Source: Pyropia haitanensis (Eukaryota > Rhodophyta > Bangiophyceae > Bangiales > Bangiaceae). Taken from it: a stretch of DNA of 64,000 bases. The translations under genes and the position numbers were made by a program. Location: assembly GCA_008729055.1 (NCBI GenBank), contig SDUX01000015.1, forward strand, positions 1 through 64,000, given 5' to 3'. Below are positions 1-14,200 of the stretch, piece by piece. Position 1 is the first letter of the stretch; the number at the start of each line of letters is the position of its first letter. A model generated the notes under the pieces. The model worked only from the letters and a program-made list of their open reading frames with translations. It was not told the origin of the DNA and searched no databases.

Positions 1-1858
1 AACCGAGGACGTCGAGCGGGCGGATCTATGGCTGGAACAAAGTATGCGAGCCAATTCGGCAGCCGGATCGTGCGCAGCATTGGTGTACACGCAAAAGTGG
101 GCAAAAAGTGGGCAAAAGGGCAAAAGTGGGTAGGAAGTGGGTAAGAAGTGGGCAAACAGTGGGCAAAAAGTGGGCAATTTTGGGACCGAAATGGACAATT
201 GGGGGCAAGAAGTTTCCAAAACTGCAAAGAAAATGGACGTGAAAGTGGCCAGAAGTGGTCCAACAGTGGCCAGAAAAGGCGCCGCGCCACCACACTGTCC
301 ACTGCGCGTCCCGCTGGTCACACTGGCGTGGACGGTGTGAGGGCGGAAATTTTGGCACCGTCCGTCGCACCTGGCTGTCGGGACCCCACGTGCCGAAAAC
401 CATCCCACAACTTGACACGTGGACACCGGCGCTCCACAAAACACTCGTTGCATCCAACGGACGCGCCAACAACCGGGTCGGCCAACCACCCATGCACGAC
501 CGTGCGGGTGGAACGTCGGACATCGAGCGGGCGGATGTATGGCTGGAATAAAGGATGCGAGCCAATTCGGCCGCCGGATCGCGTGCAGCATTGCTGTACA
601 CGCAAAAGTGGGCAAAAGTGGGCAAATGTAGGCAAAAGTGGGTAAGAAGCGGCCAACCACCTCATGCACGACCATGCGGGTCGAACCGAGGACGTCGAGC
701 GGGCGGATCTATGGCTGGAACAAAGTATGCGAGCCAATTCGGCCGCCGGATCGTGCGCAGCATTGGTGTACACGCAAAAGTGGGCAAAAGTGGGCAAAAG
801 TGGGCAAAAGTGGGTAGGAAGTGGGTAAGAAGTGGGCAAACAGTGGGCAAAAAGTGGGCAATTTTGGGACCGAAATGGACAATTGGGGGCAAGAAGTTTC
901 CAAAACTGCAAAGAAAATGGACGTGAAAGTGGCCAGAAAGTGGTCCAACAGTGGCCAGAAAAGGCGCCGCGCCACCCACACTGTCCACTGCGCGTCCCGC
1001 TGGTCACACTGGCGTGGACGGTGTGAGGGCGGAAATTTTGGCACCGTCCGTCGCACCTGGCTGTCGGGACCCCCACGTGCCGAAAACCATCCCACAAACT
1101 TGACACGTGGACACCGGCGCTCCACAAAACACTCGTTGCATCCAACGGACGCGCCAACAACCGGGTCGGCCAACCACCCCATGCACGACCGTGCGGGTGG
1201 AACGTCGGACATCGAGCGGGCGGATGTATGGCTGGAATAAAGGATGCGAGCCAATTCGGCCGCCGGATCGCGTGCAGCATTGCTGTACACGCAAAAGTGG
1301 GCAAAAGTGGGCAAATGTAGGCAAAAGTGGGTAAGAAGCGGCCAACCACCTCATGCACGACCATGCGGGTCGAACCGAGGACGTCGAGCGGGCGGATCTA
1401 TGGCTGGAACAAAGTATGCGAGCCAATTCGGCAGCCGGATCGTGCGCAGCATTGGTGTACACGCAAAAGTGGGCAAAAGTGGGCAAAAGTGGGCAAAAGT
1501 GGGTAGGAAGTGGGTAAGAAGTGGGCAAACAGTGGGCAAAAAGTGGGCAATTTTGGGACCGAAATGGACAATTGGGGGCAAGAAGTTTCCAAAACTGCAA
1601 AGAAAATGGACGTGAAAGTGGCCAGAAAGTGGTCCAACAGTGGCCAGAAAAGGCGCCGCGCCACCCACACTGTCCACTGCGCGTCCCGCTGGTCACACTG
1701 GCGTGGACGGTGTGAGGGCGGAAATTTTGGCACCGTCCGTCGCACCTGGCTGTCGGGACCCCCACGTGCCGAAAACCATCCCACAAACTTGACACGTGGA
1801 CACCGGCGCTCCACAAAACACTCGTTGCATCCAACGGACGCGCCAACAACCGGGTCGG

Positions 1859-2203
1859 CCAACCACCCCATGCACGACCGTGCGGGTGGAACGTCGGACA
1901 TCGAGCGGGCGGATGTATGGCTGGAATAAAGGATGCGAGCCAATTCGGCCGCCGGATCGCGTGCAGCATTGCTGTACACGCAAAAGTGGGCAAAAGTGGG
2001 CAAATGTAGGCAAAAGTGGGTAAGAAGCGGCCAACCACCTCATGCACGACCATGCGGGTCGAACCGAGGACGTCGAGCGGGCGGATCTATGGCTGGAACA
2101 AAGTATGCGAGCCAATTCGGCAGCCGGATCGTGCGCAGCATTGGTGTACACGCAAAAGTGGGCAAAAGTGGGCAAAAGTGGGCAAAAGTGGGTAGGAAGT
2201 GGG
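1859..2203. repeat. Internal duplication inside the 689-bp unit (example copy)
   Basis: Two related modules of about 172 bp lie side by side: 1859-2030 and 2031-2203. Both begin ccaaccacc(c/t)catgcacgacc. Both run through gagcgggcggat(g/c)tatggctgg and the shared stretch gcgagccaattcggc, then reach a run of gtgggcaaaa decamers. They differ by scattered substitutions and small indels. The rest of the unit (about 343 bp) is single copy. The satellite unit therefore arose from an older partial duplication before it was amplified. Confidence 0.85.
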
Positions 2204-5200
2204 TAAGAAGTGGGCAAACAGTGGGCAAAAAGTGGGCAATTTTGGGACCGAAATGGACAATTGGGGGCAAGAAGTTTCCAAAACTGCAAAGAAAATGGAC
2301 GTGAAAGTGGCCAGAAAGTGGTCCAACAGTGGCCAGAAAAGGCGCCGCGCCACCCACACTGTCCACTGCGCGTCCCGCTGGTCACACTGGCGTGGACGGT
2401 GTGAGGGCGGAAATTTTGGCACCGTCCGTCGCACCTGGCTGTCGGGACCCCCACGTGCCGAAAACCATCCCACAAACTTGACACGTGGACACCGGCGCTC
2501 CACAAAACACTCGTTGCATCCAACGGACGCGCCAACAACCGGGTCGGCCAACCACCCCATGCACGACCGTGCGGGTGGAACGTCGGACATCGAGCGGGCG
2601 GATGTATGGCTGGAATAAAGGATGCGAGCCAATTCGGCCGCCGGATCGCGTGCAGCATTGCTGTACACGCAAAAGTGGGCAAAAGTGGGCAAATGTAGGC
2701 AAAAGTGGGTAAGAAGCGGCCAACCACCTCATGCACGACCATGCGGGTCGAACCGAGGACGTCGAGCGGGCGGATCTATGGCTGGAACAAAGTATGCGAG
2801 CCAATTCGGCAGCCGGATCGTGCGCAGCATTGGTGTACACGCAAAAGTGGGCAAAAGTGGGCAAAAGTGGGCAAAAGTGGGTAGGAAGTGGGTAAGAAGT
2901 GGGCAAACAGTGGGCAAAAAGTGGGCAATTTTGGGACCGAAATGGACAATTGGGGGCAAGAAGTTTCCAAAACTGCAAAGAAAATGGACGTGAAAGTGGC
3001 CAGAAAGTGGTCCAACAGTGGCCAGAAAAGGCGCCGCGCCACCCACACTGTCCACTGCGCGTCCCGCTGGTCACACTGGCGTGGACGGTGTGAGGGCGGA
3101 AATTTTGGCACCGTCCGTCGCACCTGGCTGTCGGGACCCCCACGTGCCGAAAACCATCCCACAAACTTGACACGTGGACACCGGCGCTCCACAAAACACT
3201 CGTTGCATCCAACGGACGCGCCAACAACCGGGTCGGCCAACCACCCCATGCACGACCGTGCGGGTGGAACGTCGGACATCGAGCGGGCGGATGTATGGCT
3301 GGAATAAAGGATGCGAGCCAATTCGGCCGCCGGATCGCGTGCAGCATTGCTGTACACGCAAAAGTGGGCAAAAGTGGGCAAATGTAGGCAAAAGTGGGTA
3401 AGAAGCGGCCAACCACCTCATGCACGACCATGCGGGTCGAACCGAGGACGTCGAGCGGGCGGATCTATGGCTGGAACAAAGTATGCGAGCCAATTCGGCA
3501 GCCGGATCGTGCGCAGCATTGGTGTACACGCAAAAGTGGGCAAAAGTGGGCAAAAGTGGGCAAAAGTGGGTAGGAAGTGGGTAAGAAGTGGGCAAACAGT
3601 GGGCAAAAAGTGGGCAATTTTGGGACCGAAATGGACAATTGGGGGCAAGAAGTTTCCAAAACTGCAAAGAAAATGGACGTGAAAGTGGCCAGAAAGTGGT
3701 CCAACAGTGGCCAGAAAAGGCGCCGCGCCACCCACACTGTCCACTGCGCGTCCCGCTGGTCACACTGGCGTGGACGGTGTGAGGGCGGAAATTTTGGCAC
3801 CGTCCGTCGCACCTGGCTGTCGGGACCCCCACGTGCCGAAAACCATCCCACAAACTTGACACGTGGACACCGGCGCTCCACAAAACACTCGTTGCATCCA
3901 ACGGACGCGCCAACAACCGGGTCGGCCAACCACCCCATGCACGACCGTGCGGGTGGAACGTCGGACATCGAGCGGGCGGATGTATGGCTGGAATAAAGGA
4001 TGCGAGCCAATTCGGCCGCCGGATCGCGTGCAGCATTGCTGTACACGCAAAAGTGGGCAAAAGTGGGCAAATGTAGGCAAAAGTGGGTAAGAAGCGGCCA
4101 ACCACCTCATGCACGACCATGCGGGTCGAACCGAGGACGTCGAGCGGGCGGATCTATGGCTGGAACAAAGTATGCGAGCCAATTCGGCAGCCGGATCGTG
4201 CGCAGCATTGGTGTACACGCAAAAGTGGGCAAAAGTGGGCAAAAGTGGGCAAAAGTGGGTAGGAAGTGGGTAAGAAGTGGGCAAACAGTGGGCAAAAAGT
4301 GGGCAATTTTGGGACCGAAATGGACAATTGGGGGCAAGAAGTTTCCAAAACTGCAAAGAAAATGGACGTGAAAGTGGCCAGAAAGTGGTCCAACAGTGGC
4401 CAGAAAAGGCGCCGCGCCACCCACACTGTCCACTGCGCGTCCCGCTGGTCACACTGGCGTGGACGGTGTGAGGGCGGAAATTTTGGCACCGTCCGTCGCA
4501 CCTGGCTGTCGGGACCCCCACGTGCCGAAAACCATCCCACAAACTTGACACGTGGACACCGGCGCTCCACAAAACACTCGTTGCATCCAACGGACGCGCC
4601 AACAACCGGGTCGGCCAACCACCCCATGCACGACCGTGCGGGTGGAACGTCGGACATCGAGCGGGCGGATGTATGGCTGGAATAAAGGATGCGAGCCAAT
4701 TCGGCCGCCGGATCGCGTGCAGCATTGCTGTACACGCAAAAGTGGGCAAAAGTGGGCAAATGTAGGCAAAAGTGGGTAAGAAGCGGCCAACCACCTCATG
4801 CACGACCATGCGGGTCGAACCGAGGACGTCGAGCGGGCGGATCTATGGCTGGAACAAAGTATGCGAGCCAATTCGGCAGCCGGATCGTGCGCAGCATTGG
4901 TGTACACGCAAAAGTGGGCAAAAGTGGGCAAAAGTGGGCAAAAGTGGGTAGGAAGTGGGTAAGAAGTGGGCAAACAGTGGGCAAAAAGTGGGCAATTTTG
5001 GGACCGAAATGGACAATTGGGGGCAAGAAGTTTCCAAAACTGCAAAGAAAATGGACGTGAAAGTGGCCAGAAAGTGGTCCAACAGTGGCCAGAAAAGGCG
5101 CCGCGCCACCCACACTGTCCACTGCGCGTCCCGCTGGTCACACTGGCGTGGACGGTGTGAGGGCGGAAATTTTGGCACCGTCCGTCGCACCTGGCTGTCG

Positions 5201-8200
5201 GGACCCCCACGTGCCGAAAACCATCCCACAAACTTGACACGTGGACACCGGCGCTCCACAAAACACTCGTTGCATCCAACGGACGCGCCAACAACCGGGT
5301 CGGCCAACCACCCCATGCACGACCGTGCGGGTGGAACGTCGGACATCGAGCGGGCGGATGTATGGCTGGAATAAAGGATGCGAGCCAATTCGGCCGCCGG
5401 ATCGCGTGCAGCATTGCTGTACACGCAAAAGTGGGCAAAAGTGGGCAAATGTAGGCAAAAGTGGGTAAGAAGCGGCCAACCACCTCATGCACGACCATGC
5501 GGGTCGAACCGAGGACGTCGAGCGGGCGGATCTATGGCTGGAACAAAGTATGCGAGCCAATTCGGCAGCCGGATCGTGCGCAGCATTGGTGTACACGCAA
5601 AAGTGGGCAAAAGTGGGCAAAAGTGGGCAAAAGTGGGTAGGAAGTGGGTAAGAAGTGGGCAAACAGTGGGCAAAAAGTGGGCAATTTTGGGACCGAAATG
5701 GACAATTGGGGGCAAGAAGTTTCCAAAACTGCAAAGAAAATGGACGTGAAAGTGGCCAGAAAGTGGTCCAACAGTGGCCAGAAAAGGCGCCGCGCCACCC
5801 ACACTGTCCACTGCGCGTCCCGCTGGTCACACTGGCGTGGACGGTGTGAGGGCGGAAATTTTGGCACCGTCCGTCGCACCTGGCTGTCGGGACCCCCACG
5901 TGCCGAAAACCATCCCACAAACTTGACACGTGGACACCGGCGCTCCACAAAACACTCGTTGCATCCAACGGACGCGCCAACAACCGGGTCGGCCAACCAC
6001 CCCATGCACGACCGTGCGGGTGGAACGTCGGACATCGAGCGGGCGGATGTATGGCTGGAATAAAGGATGCGAGCCAATTCGGCCGCCGGATCGCGTGCAG
6101 CATTGCTGTACACGCAAAAGTGGGCAAAAGTGGGCAAATGTAGGCAAAAGTGGGTAAGAAGCGGCCAACCACCTCATGCACGACCATGCGGGTCGAACCG
6201 AGGACGTCGAGCGGGCGGATCTATGGCTGGAACAAAGTATGCGAGCCAATTCGGCAGCCGGATCGTGCGCAGCATTGGTGTACACGCAAAAGTGGGCAAA
6301 AGTGGGCAAAAGTGGGCAAAAGTGGGTAGGAAGTGGGTAAGAAGTGGGCAAACAGTGGGCAAAAAGTGGGCAATTTTGGGACCGAAATGGACAATTGGGG
6401 GCAAGAAGTTTCCAAAACTGCAAAGAAAATGGACGTGAAAGTGGCCAGAAAGTGGTCCAACAGTGGCCAGAAAAGGCGCCGCGCCACCCACACTGTCCAC
6501 TGCGCGTCCCGCTGGTCACACTGGCGTGGACGGTGTGAGGGCGGAAATTTTGGCACCGTCCGTCGCACCTGGCTGTCGGGACCCCCACGTGCCGAAAACC
6601 ATCCCACAAACTTGACACGTGGACACCGGCGCTCCACAAAACACTCGTTGCATCCAACGGACGCGCCAACAACCGGGTCGGCCAACCACCCCATGCACGA
6701 CCGTGCGGGTGGAACGTCGGACATCGAGCGGGCGGATGTATGGCTGGAATAAAGGATGCGAGCCAATTCGGCCGCCGGATCGCGTGCAGCATTGCTGTAC
6801 ACGCAAAAGTGGGCAAAAGTGGGCAAATGTAGGCAAAAGTGGGTAAGAAGCGGCCAACCACCTCATGCACGACCATGCGGGTCGAACCGAGGACGTCGAG
6901 CGGGCGGATCTATGGCTGGAACAAAGTATGCGAGCCAATTCGGCAGCCGGATCGTGCGCAGCATTGGTGTACACGCAAAAGTGGGCAAAAGTGGGCAAAA
7001 GTGGGCAAAAGTGGGTAGGAAGTGGGTAAGAAGTGGGCAAACAGTGGGCAAAAAGTGGGCAATTTTGGGACCGAAATGGACAATTGGGGGCAAGAAGTTT
7101 CCAAAACTGCAAAGAAAATGGACGTGAAAGTGGCCAGAAAGTGGTCCAACAGTGGCCAGAAAAGGCGCCGCGCCACCCACACTGTCCACTGCGCGTCCCG
7201 CTGGTCACACTGGCGTGGACGGTGTGAGGGCGGAAATTTTGGCACCGTCCGTCGCACCTGGCTGTCGGGACCCCCACGTGCCGAAAACCATCCCACAAAC
7301 TTGACACGTGGACACCGGCGCTCCACAAAACACTCGTTGCATCCAACGGACGCGCCAACAACCGGGTCGGCCAACCACCCCATGCACGACCGTGCGGGTG
7401 GAACGTCGGACATCGAGCGGGCGGATGTATGGCTGGAATAAAGGATGCGAGCCAATTCGGCCGCCGGATCGCGTGCAGCATTGCTGTACACGCAAAAGTG
7501 GGCAAAAGTGGGCAAATGTAGGCAAAAGTGGGTAAGAAGCGGCCAACCACCTCATGCACGACCATGCGGGTCGAACCGAGGACGTCGAGCGGGCGGATCT
7601 ATGGCTGGAACAAAGTATGCGAGCCAATTCGGCAGCCGGATCGTGCGCAGCATTGGTGTACACGCAAAAGTGGGCAAAAGTGGGCAAAAGTGGGCAAAAG
7701 TGGGTAGGAAGTGGGTAAGAAGTGGGCAAACAGTGGGCAAAAAGTGGGCAATTTTGGGACCGAAATGGACAATTGGGGGCAAGAAGTTTCCAAAACTGCA
7801 AAGAAAATGGACGTGAAAGTGGCCAGAAAGTGGTCCAACAGTGGCCAGAAAAGGCGCCGCGCCACCCACACTGTCCACTGCGCGTCCCGCTGGTCACACT
7901 GGCGTGGACGGTGTGAGGGCGGAAATTTTGGCACCGTCCGTCGCACCTGGCTGTCGGGACCCCCACGTGCCGAAAACCATCCCACAAACTTGACACGTGG
8001 ACACCGGCGCTCCACAAAACACTCGTTGCATCCAACGGACGCGCCAACAACCGGGTCGGCCAACCACCCCATGCACGACCGTGCGGGTGGAACGTCGGAC
8101 ATCGAGCGGGCGGATGTATGGCTGGAATAAAGGATGCGAGCCAATTCGGCCGCCGGATCGCGTGCAGCATTGCTGTACACGCAAAAGTGGGCAAAAGTGG

Positions 8201-11200
8201 GCAAATGTAGGCAAAAGTGGGTAAGAAGCGGCCAACCACCTCATGCACGACCATGCGGGTCGAACCGAGGACGTCGAGCGGGCGGATCTATGGCTGGAAC
8301 AAAGTATGCGAGCCAATTCGGCAGCCGGATCGTGCGCAGCATTGGTGTACACGCAAAAGTGGGCAAAAGTGGGCAAAAGTGGGCAAAAGTGGGTAGGAAG
8401 TGGGTAAGAAGTGGGCAAACAGTGGGCAAAAAGTGGGCAATTTTGGGACCGAAATGGACAATTGGGGGCAAGAAGTTTCCAAAACTGCAAAGAAAATGGA
8501 CGTGAAAGTGGCCAGAAAGTGGTCCAACAGTGGCCAGAAAAGGCGCCGCGCCACCCACACTGTCCACTGCGCGTCCCGCTGGTCACACTGGCGTGGACGG
8601 TGTGAGGGCGGAAATTTTGGCACCGTCCGTCGCACCTGGCTGTCGGGACCCCCACGTGCCGAAAACCATCCCACAAACTTGACACGTGGACACCGGCGCT
8701 CCACAAAACACTCGTTGCATCCAACGGACGCGCCAACAACCGGGTCGGCCAACCACCCCATGCACGACCGTGCGGGTGGAACGTCGGACATCGAGCGGGC
8801 GGATGTATGGCTGGAATAAAGGATGCGAGCCAATTCGGCCGCCGGATCGCGTGCAGCATTGCTGTACACGCAAAAGTGGGCAAAAGTGGGCAAATGTAGG
8901 CAAAAGTGGGTAAGAAGCGGCCAACCACCTCATGCACGACCATGCGGGTCGAACCGAGGACGTCGAGCGGGCGGATCTATGGCTGGAACAAAGTATGCGA
9001 GCCAATTCGGCAGCCGGATCGTGCGCAGCATTGGTGTACACGCAAAAGTGGGCAAAAGTGGGCAAAAGTGGGCAAAAGTGGGTAGGAAGTGGGTAAGAAG
9101 TGGGCAAACAGTGGGCAAAAAGTGGGCAATTTTGGGACCGAAATGGACAATTGGGGGCAAGAAGTTTCCAAAACTGCAAAGAAAATGGACGTGAAAGTGG
9201 CCAGAAAGTGGTCCAACAGTGGCCAGAAAAGGCGCCGCGCCACCCACACTGTCCACTGCGCGTCCCGCTGGTCACACTGGCGTGGACGGTGTGAGGGCGG
9301 AAATTTTGGCACCGTCCGTCGCACCTGGCTGTCGGGACCCCCACGTGCCGAAAACCATCCCACAAACTTGACACGTGGACACCGGCGCTCCACAAAACAC
9401 TCGTTGCATCCAACGGACGCGCCAACAACCGGGTCGGCCAACCACCCCATGCACGACCGTGCGGGTGGAACGTCGGACATCGAGCGGGCGGATGTATGGC
9501 TGGAATAAAGGATGCGAGCCAATTCGGCCGCCGGATCGCGTGCAGCATTGCTGTACACGCAAAAGTGGGCAAAAGTGGGCAAATGTAGGCAAAAGTGGGT
9601 AAGAAGCGGCCAACCACCTCATGCACGACCATGCGGGTCGAACCGAGGACGTCGAGCGGGCGGATCTATGGCTGGAACAAAGTATGCGAGCCAATTCGGC
9701 AGCCGGATCGTGCGCAGCATTGGTGTACACGCAAAAGTGGGCAAAAGTGGGCAAAAGTGGGCAAAAGTGGGTAGGAAGTGGGTAAGAAGTGGGCAAACAG
9801 TGGGCAAAAAGTGGGCAATTTTGGGACCGAAATGGACAATTGGGGGCAAGAAGTTTCCAAAACTGCAAAGAAAATGGACGTGAAAGTGGCCAGAAAGTGG
9901 TCCAACAGTGGCCAGAAAAGGCGCCGCGCCACCCACACTGTCCACTGCGCGTCCCGCTGGTCACACTGGCGTGGACGGTGTGAGGGCGGAAATTTTGGCA
10001 CCGTCCGTCGCACCTGGCTGTCGGGACCCCCACGTGCCGAAAACCATCCCACAAACTTGACACGTGGACACCGGCGCTCCACAAAACACTCGTTGCATCC
10101 AACGGACGCGCCAACAACCGGGTCGGCCAACCACCCCATGCACGACCGTGCGGGTGGAACGTCGGACATCGAGCGGGCGGATGTATGGCTGGAATAAAGG
10201 ATGCGAGCCAATTCGGCCGCCGGATCGCGTGCAGCATTGCTGTACACGCAAAAGTGGGCAAAAGTGGGCAAATGTAGGCAAAAGTGGGTAAGAAGCGGCC
10301 AACCACCTCATGCACGACCATGCGGGTCGAACCGAGGACGTCGAGCGGGCGGATCTATGGCTGGAACAAAGTATGCGAGCCAATTCGGCAGCCGGATCGT
10401 GCGCAGCATTGGTGTACACGCAAAAGTGGGCAAAAGTGGGCAAAAGTGGGCAAAAGTGGGTAGGAAGTGGGTAAGAAGTGGGCAAACAGTGGGCAAAAAG
10501 TGGGCAATTTTGGGACCGAAATGGACAATTGGGGGCAAGAAGTTTCCAAAACTGCAAAGAAAATGGACGTGAAAGTGGCCAGAAAGTGGTCCAACAGTGG
10601 CCAGAAAAGGCGCCGCGCCACCCACACTGTCCACTGCGCGTCCCGCTGGTCACACTGGCGTGGACGGTGTGAGGGCGGAAATTTTGGCACCGTCCGTCGC
10701 ACCTGGCTGTCGGGACCCCCACGTGCCGAAAACCATCCCACAAACTTGACACGTGGACACCGGCGCTCCACAAAACACTCGTTGCATCCAACGGACGCGC
10801 CAACAACCGGGTCGGCCAACCACCCCATGCACGACCGTGCGGGTGGAACGTCGGACATCGAGCGGGCGGATGTATGGCTGGAATAAAGGATGCGAGCCAA
10901 TTCGGCCGCCGGATCGCGTGCAGCATTGCTGTACACGCAAAAGTGGGCAAAAGTGGGCAAATGTAGGCAAAAGTGGGTAAGAAGCGGCCAACCACCTCAT
11001 GCACGACCATGCGGGTCGAACCGAGGACGTCGAGCGGGCGGATCTATGGCTGGAACAAAGTATGCGAGCCAATTCGGCAGCCGGATCGTGCGCAGCATTG
11101 GTGTACACGCAAAAGTGGGCAAAAGTGGGCAAAAGTGGGCAAAAGTGGGTAGGAAGTGGGTAAGAAGTGGGCAAACAGTGGGCAAAAAGTGGGCAATTTT

Positions 11201-14200
11201 GGGACCGAAATGGACAATTGGGGGCAAGAAGTTTCCAAAACTGCAAAGAAAATGGACGTGAAAGTGGCCAGAAAGTGGTCCAACAGTGGCCAGAAAAGGC
11301 GCCGCGCCACCCACACTGTCCACTGCGCGTCCCGCTGGTCACACTGGCGTGGACGGTGTGAGGGCGGAAATTTTGGCACCGTCCGTCGCACCTGGCTGTC
11401 GGGACCCCCACGTGCCGAAAACCATCCCACAAACTTGACACGTGGACACCGGCGCTCCACAAAACACTCGTTGCATCCAACGGACGCGCCAACAACCGGG
11501 TCGGCCAACCACCCCATGCACGACCGTGCGGGTGGAACGTCGGACATCGAGCGGGCGGATGTATGGCTGGAATAAAGGATGCGAGCCAATTCGGCCGCCG
11601 GATCGCGTGCAGCATTGCTGTACACGCAAAAGTGGGCAAAAGTGGGCAAATGTAGGCAAAAGTGGGTAAGAAGCGGCCAACCACCTCATGCACGACCATG
11701 CGGGTCGAACCGAGGACGTCGAGCGGGCGGATCTATGGCTGGAACAAAGTATGCGAGCCAATTCGGCAGCCGGATCGTGCGCAGCATTGGTGTACACGCA
11801 AAAGTGGGCAAAAGTGGGCAAAAGTGGGCAAAAGTGGGTAGGAAGTGGGTAAGAAGTGGGCAAACAGTGGGCAAAAAGTGGGCAATTTTGGGACCGAAAT
11901 GGACAATTGGGGGCAAGAAGTTTCCAAAACTGCAAAGAAAATGGACGTGAAAGTGGCCAGAAAGTGGTCCAACAGTGGCCAGAAAAGGCGCCGCGCCACC
12001 CACACTGTCCACTGCGCGTCCCGCTGGTCACACTGGCGTGGACGGTGTGAGGGCGGAAATTTTGGCACCGTCCGTCGCACCTGGCTGTCGGGACCCCCAC
12101 GTGCCGAAAACCATCCCACAAACTTGACACGTGGACACCGGCGCTCCACAAAACACTCGTTGCATCCAACGGACGCGCCAACAACCGGGTCGGCCAACCA
12201 CCCCATGCACGACCGTGCGGGTGGAACGTCGGACATCGAGCGGGCGGATGTATGGCTGGAATAAAGGATGCGAGCCAATTCGGCCGCCGGATCGCGTGCA
12301 GCATTGCTGTACACGCAAAAGTGGGCAAAAGTGGGCAAATGTAGGCAAAAGTGGGTAAGAAGCGGCCAACCACCTCATGCACGACCATGCGGGTCGAACC
12401 GAGGACGTCGAGCGGGCGGATCTATGGCTGGAACAAAGTATGCGAGCCAATTCGGCAGCCGGATCGTGCGCAGCATTGGTGTACACGCAAAAGTGGGCAA
12501 AAGTGGGCAAAAGTGGGCAAAAGTGGGTAGGAAGTGGGTAAGAAGTGGGCAAACAGTGGGCAAAAAGTGGGCAATTTTGGGACCGAAATGGACAATTGGG
12601 GGCAAGAAGTTTCCAAAACTGCAAAGAAAATGGACGTGAAAGTGGCCAGAAAGTGGTCCAACAGTGGCCAGAAAAGGCGCCGCGCCACCCACACTGTCCA
12701 CTGCGCGTCCCGCTGGTCACACTGGCGTGGACGGTGTGAGGGCGGAAATTTTGGCACCGTCCGTCGCACCTGGCTGTCGGGACCCCCACGTGCCGAAAAC
12801 CATCCCACAAACTTGACACGTGGACACCGGCGCTCCACAAAACACTCGTTGCATCCAACGGACGCGCCAACAACCGGGTCGGCCAACCACCCCATGCACG
12901 ACCGTGCGGGTGGAACGTCGGACATCGAGCGGGCGGATGTATGGCTGGAATAAAGGATGCGAGCCAATTCGGCCGCCGGATCGCGTGCAGCATTGCTGTA
13001 CACGCAAAAGTGGGCAAAAGTGGGCAAATGTAGGCAAAAGTGGGTAAGAAGCGGCCAACCACCTCATGCACGACCATGCGGGTCGAACCGAGGACGTCGA
13101 GCGGGCGGATCTATGGCTGGAACAAAGTATGCGAGCCAATTCGGCAGCCGGATCGTGCGCAGCATTGGTGTACACGCAAAAGTGGGCAAAAGTGGGCAAA
13201 AGTGGGCAAAAGTGGGTAGGAAGTGGGTAAGAAGTGGGCAAACAGTGGGCAAAAAGTGGGCAATTTTGGGACCGAAATGGACAATTGGGGGCAAGAAGTT
13301 TCCAAAACTGCAAAGAAAATGGACGTGAAAGTGGCCAGAAAGTGGTCCAACAGTGGCCAGAAAAGGCGCCGCGCCACCCACACTGTCCACTGCGCGTCCC
13401 GCTGGTCACACTGGCGTGGACGGTGTGAGGGCGGAAATTTTGGCACCGTCCGTCGCACCTGGCTGTCGGGACCCCCACGTGCCGAAAACCATCCCACAAA
13501 CTTGACACGTGGACACCGGCGCTCCACAAAACACTCGTTGCATCCAACGGACGCGCCAACAACCGGGTCGGCCAACCACCCCATGCACGACCGTGCGGGT
13601 GGAACGTCGGACATCGAGCGGGCGGATGTATGGCTGGAATAAAGGATGCGAGCCAATTCGGCCGCCGGATCGCGTGCAGCATTGCTGTACACGCAAAAGT
13701 GGGCAAAAGTGGGCAAATGTAGGCAAAAGTGGGTAAGAAGCGGCCAACCACCTCATGCACGACCATGCGGGTCAAACCGAGGACGTCGAGCGGGCGGATC
13801 TATGGCTGGAACAAAGTATGCGAGCCAATTCGGCAGCCGGATCGTGCGCAGCATTGGTGTACACGCAAAAGTGGGCAAAAGTGGGCAAAAGTGGGCAAAA
13901 GTGGGTAGGAAGTGGGTAAGAAGTGGGCAAACAGTGGGCAAAAAGTGGGCAATTTTGGGACCGAAATGGACAATTGGGGGCAAGAAGTTTCCAAAACTGC
14001 AAAGAAAATGGACGTGAAAGTGGCCAGAAAGTGGTCCAACAGTGGCCAGAAAAGGCGCCGCGCCACCCACACTGTCCACTGCGCGTCCCGCTGGTCACAC
14101 TGGCGTGGACGGTGTGAGGGCGGAAATTTTGGCACCGTCCGTCGCACCTGGCTGTCGGGACCCCCACGTGCCGAAAACCATCCCACAAACTTGACACGTG

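Noticed and set aside
318..1364. Long minus-strand frames (up to about 350 codons) repeated in every satellite copy
   Set aside because: They overlap open frames on both strands, recur with the 689-bp unit, cannot stay in phase between copies, and translate to low-complexity Pro/Thr/Phe/His strings.
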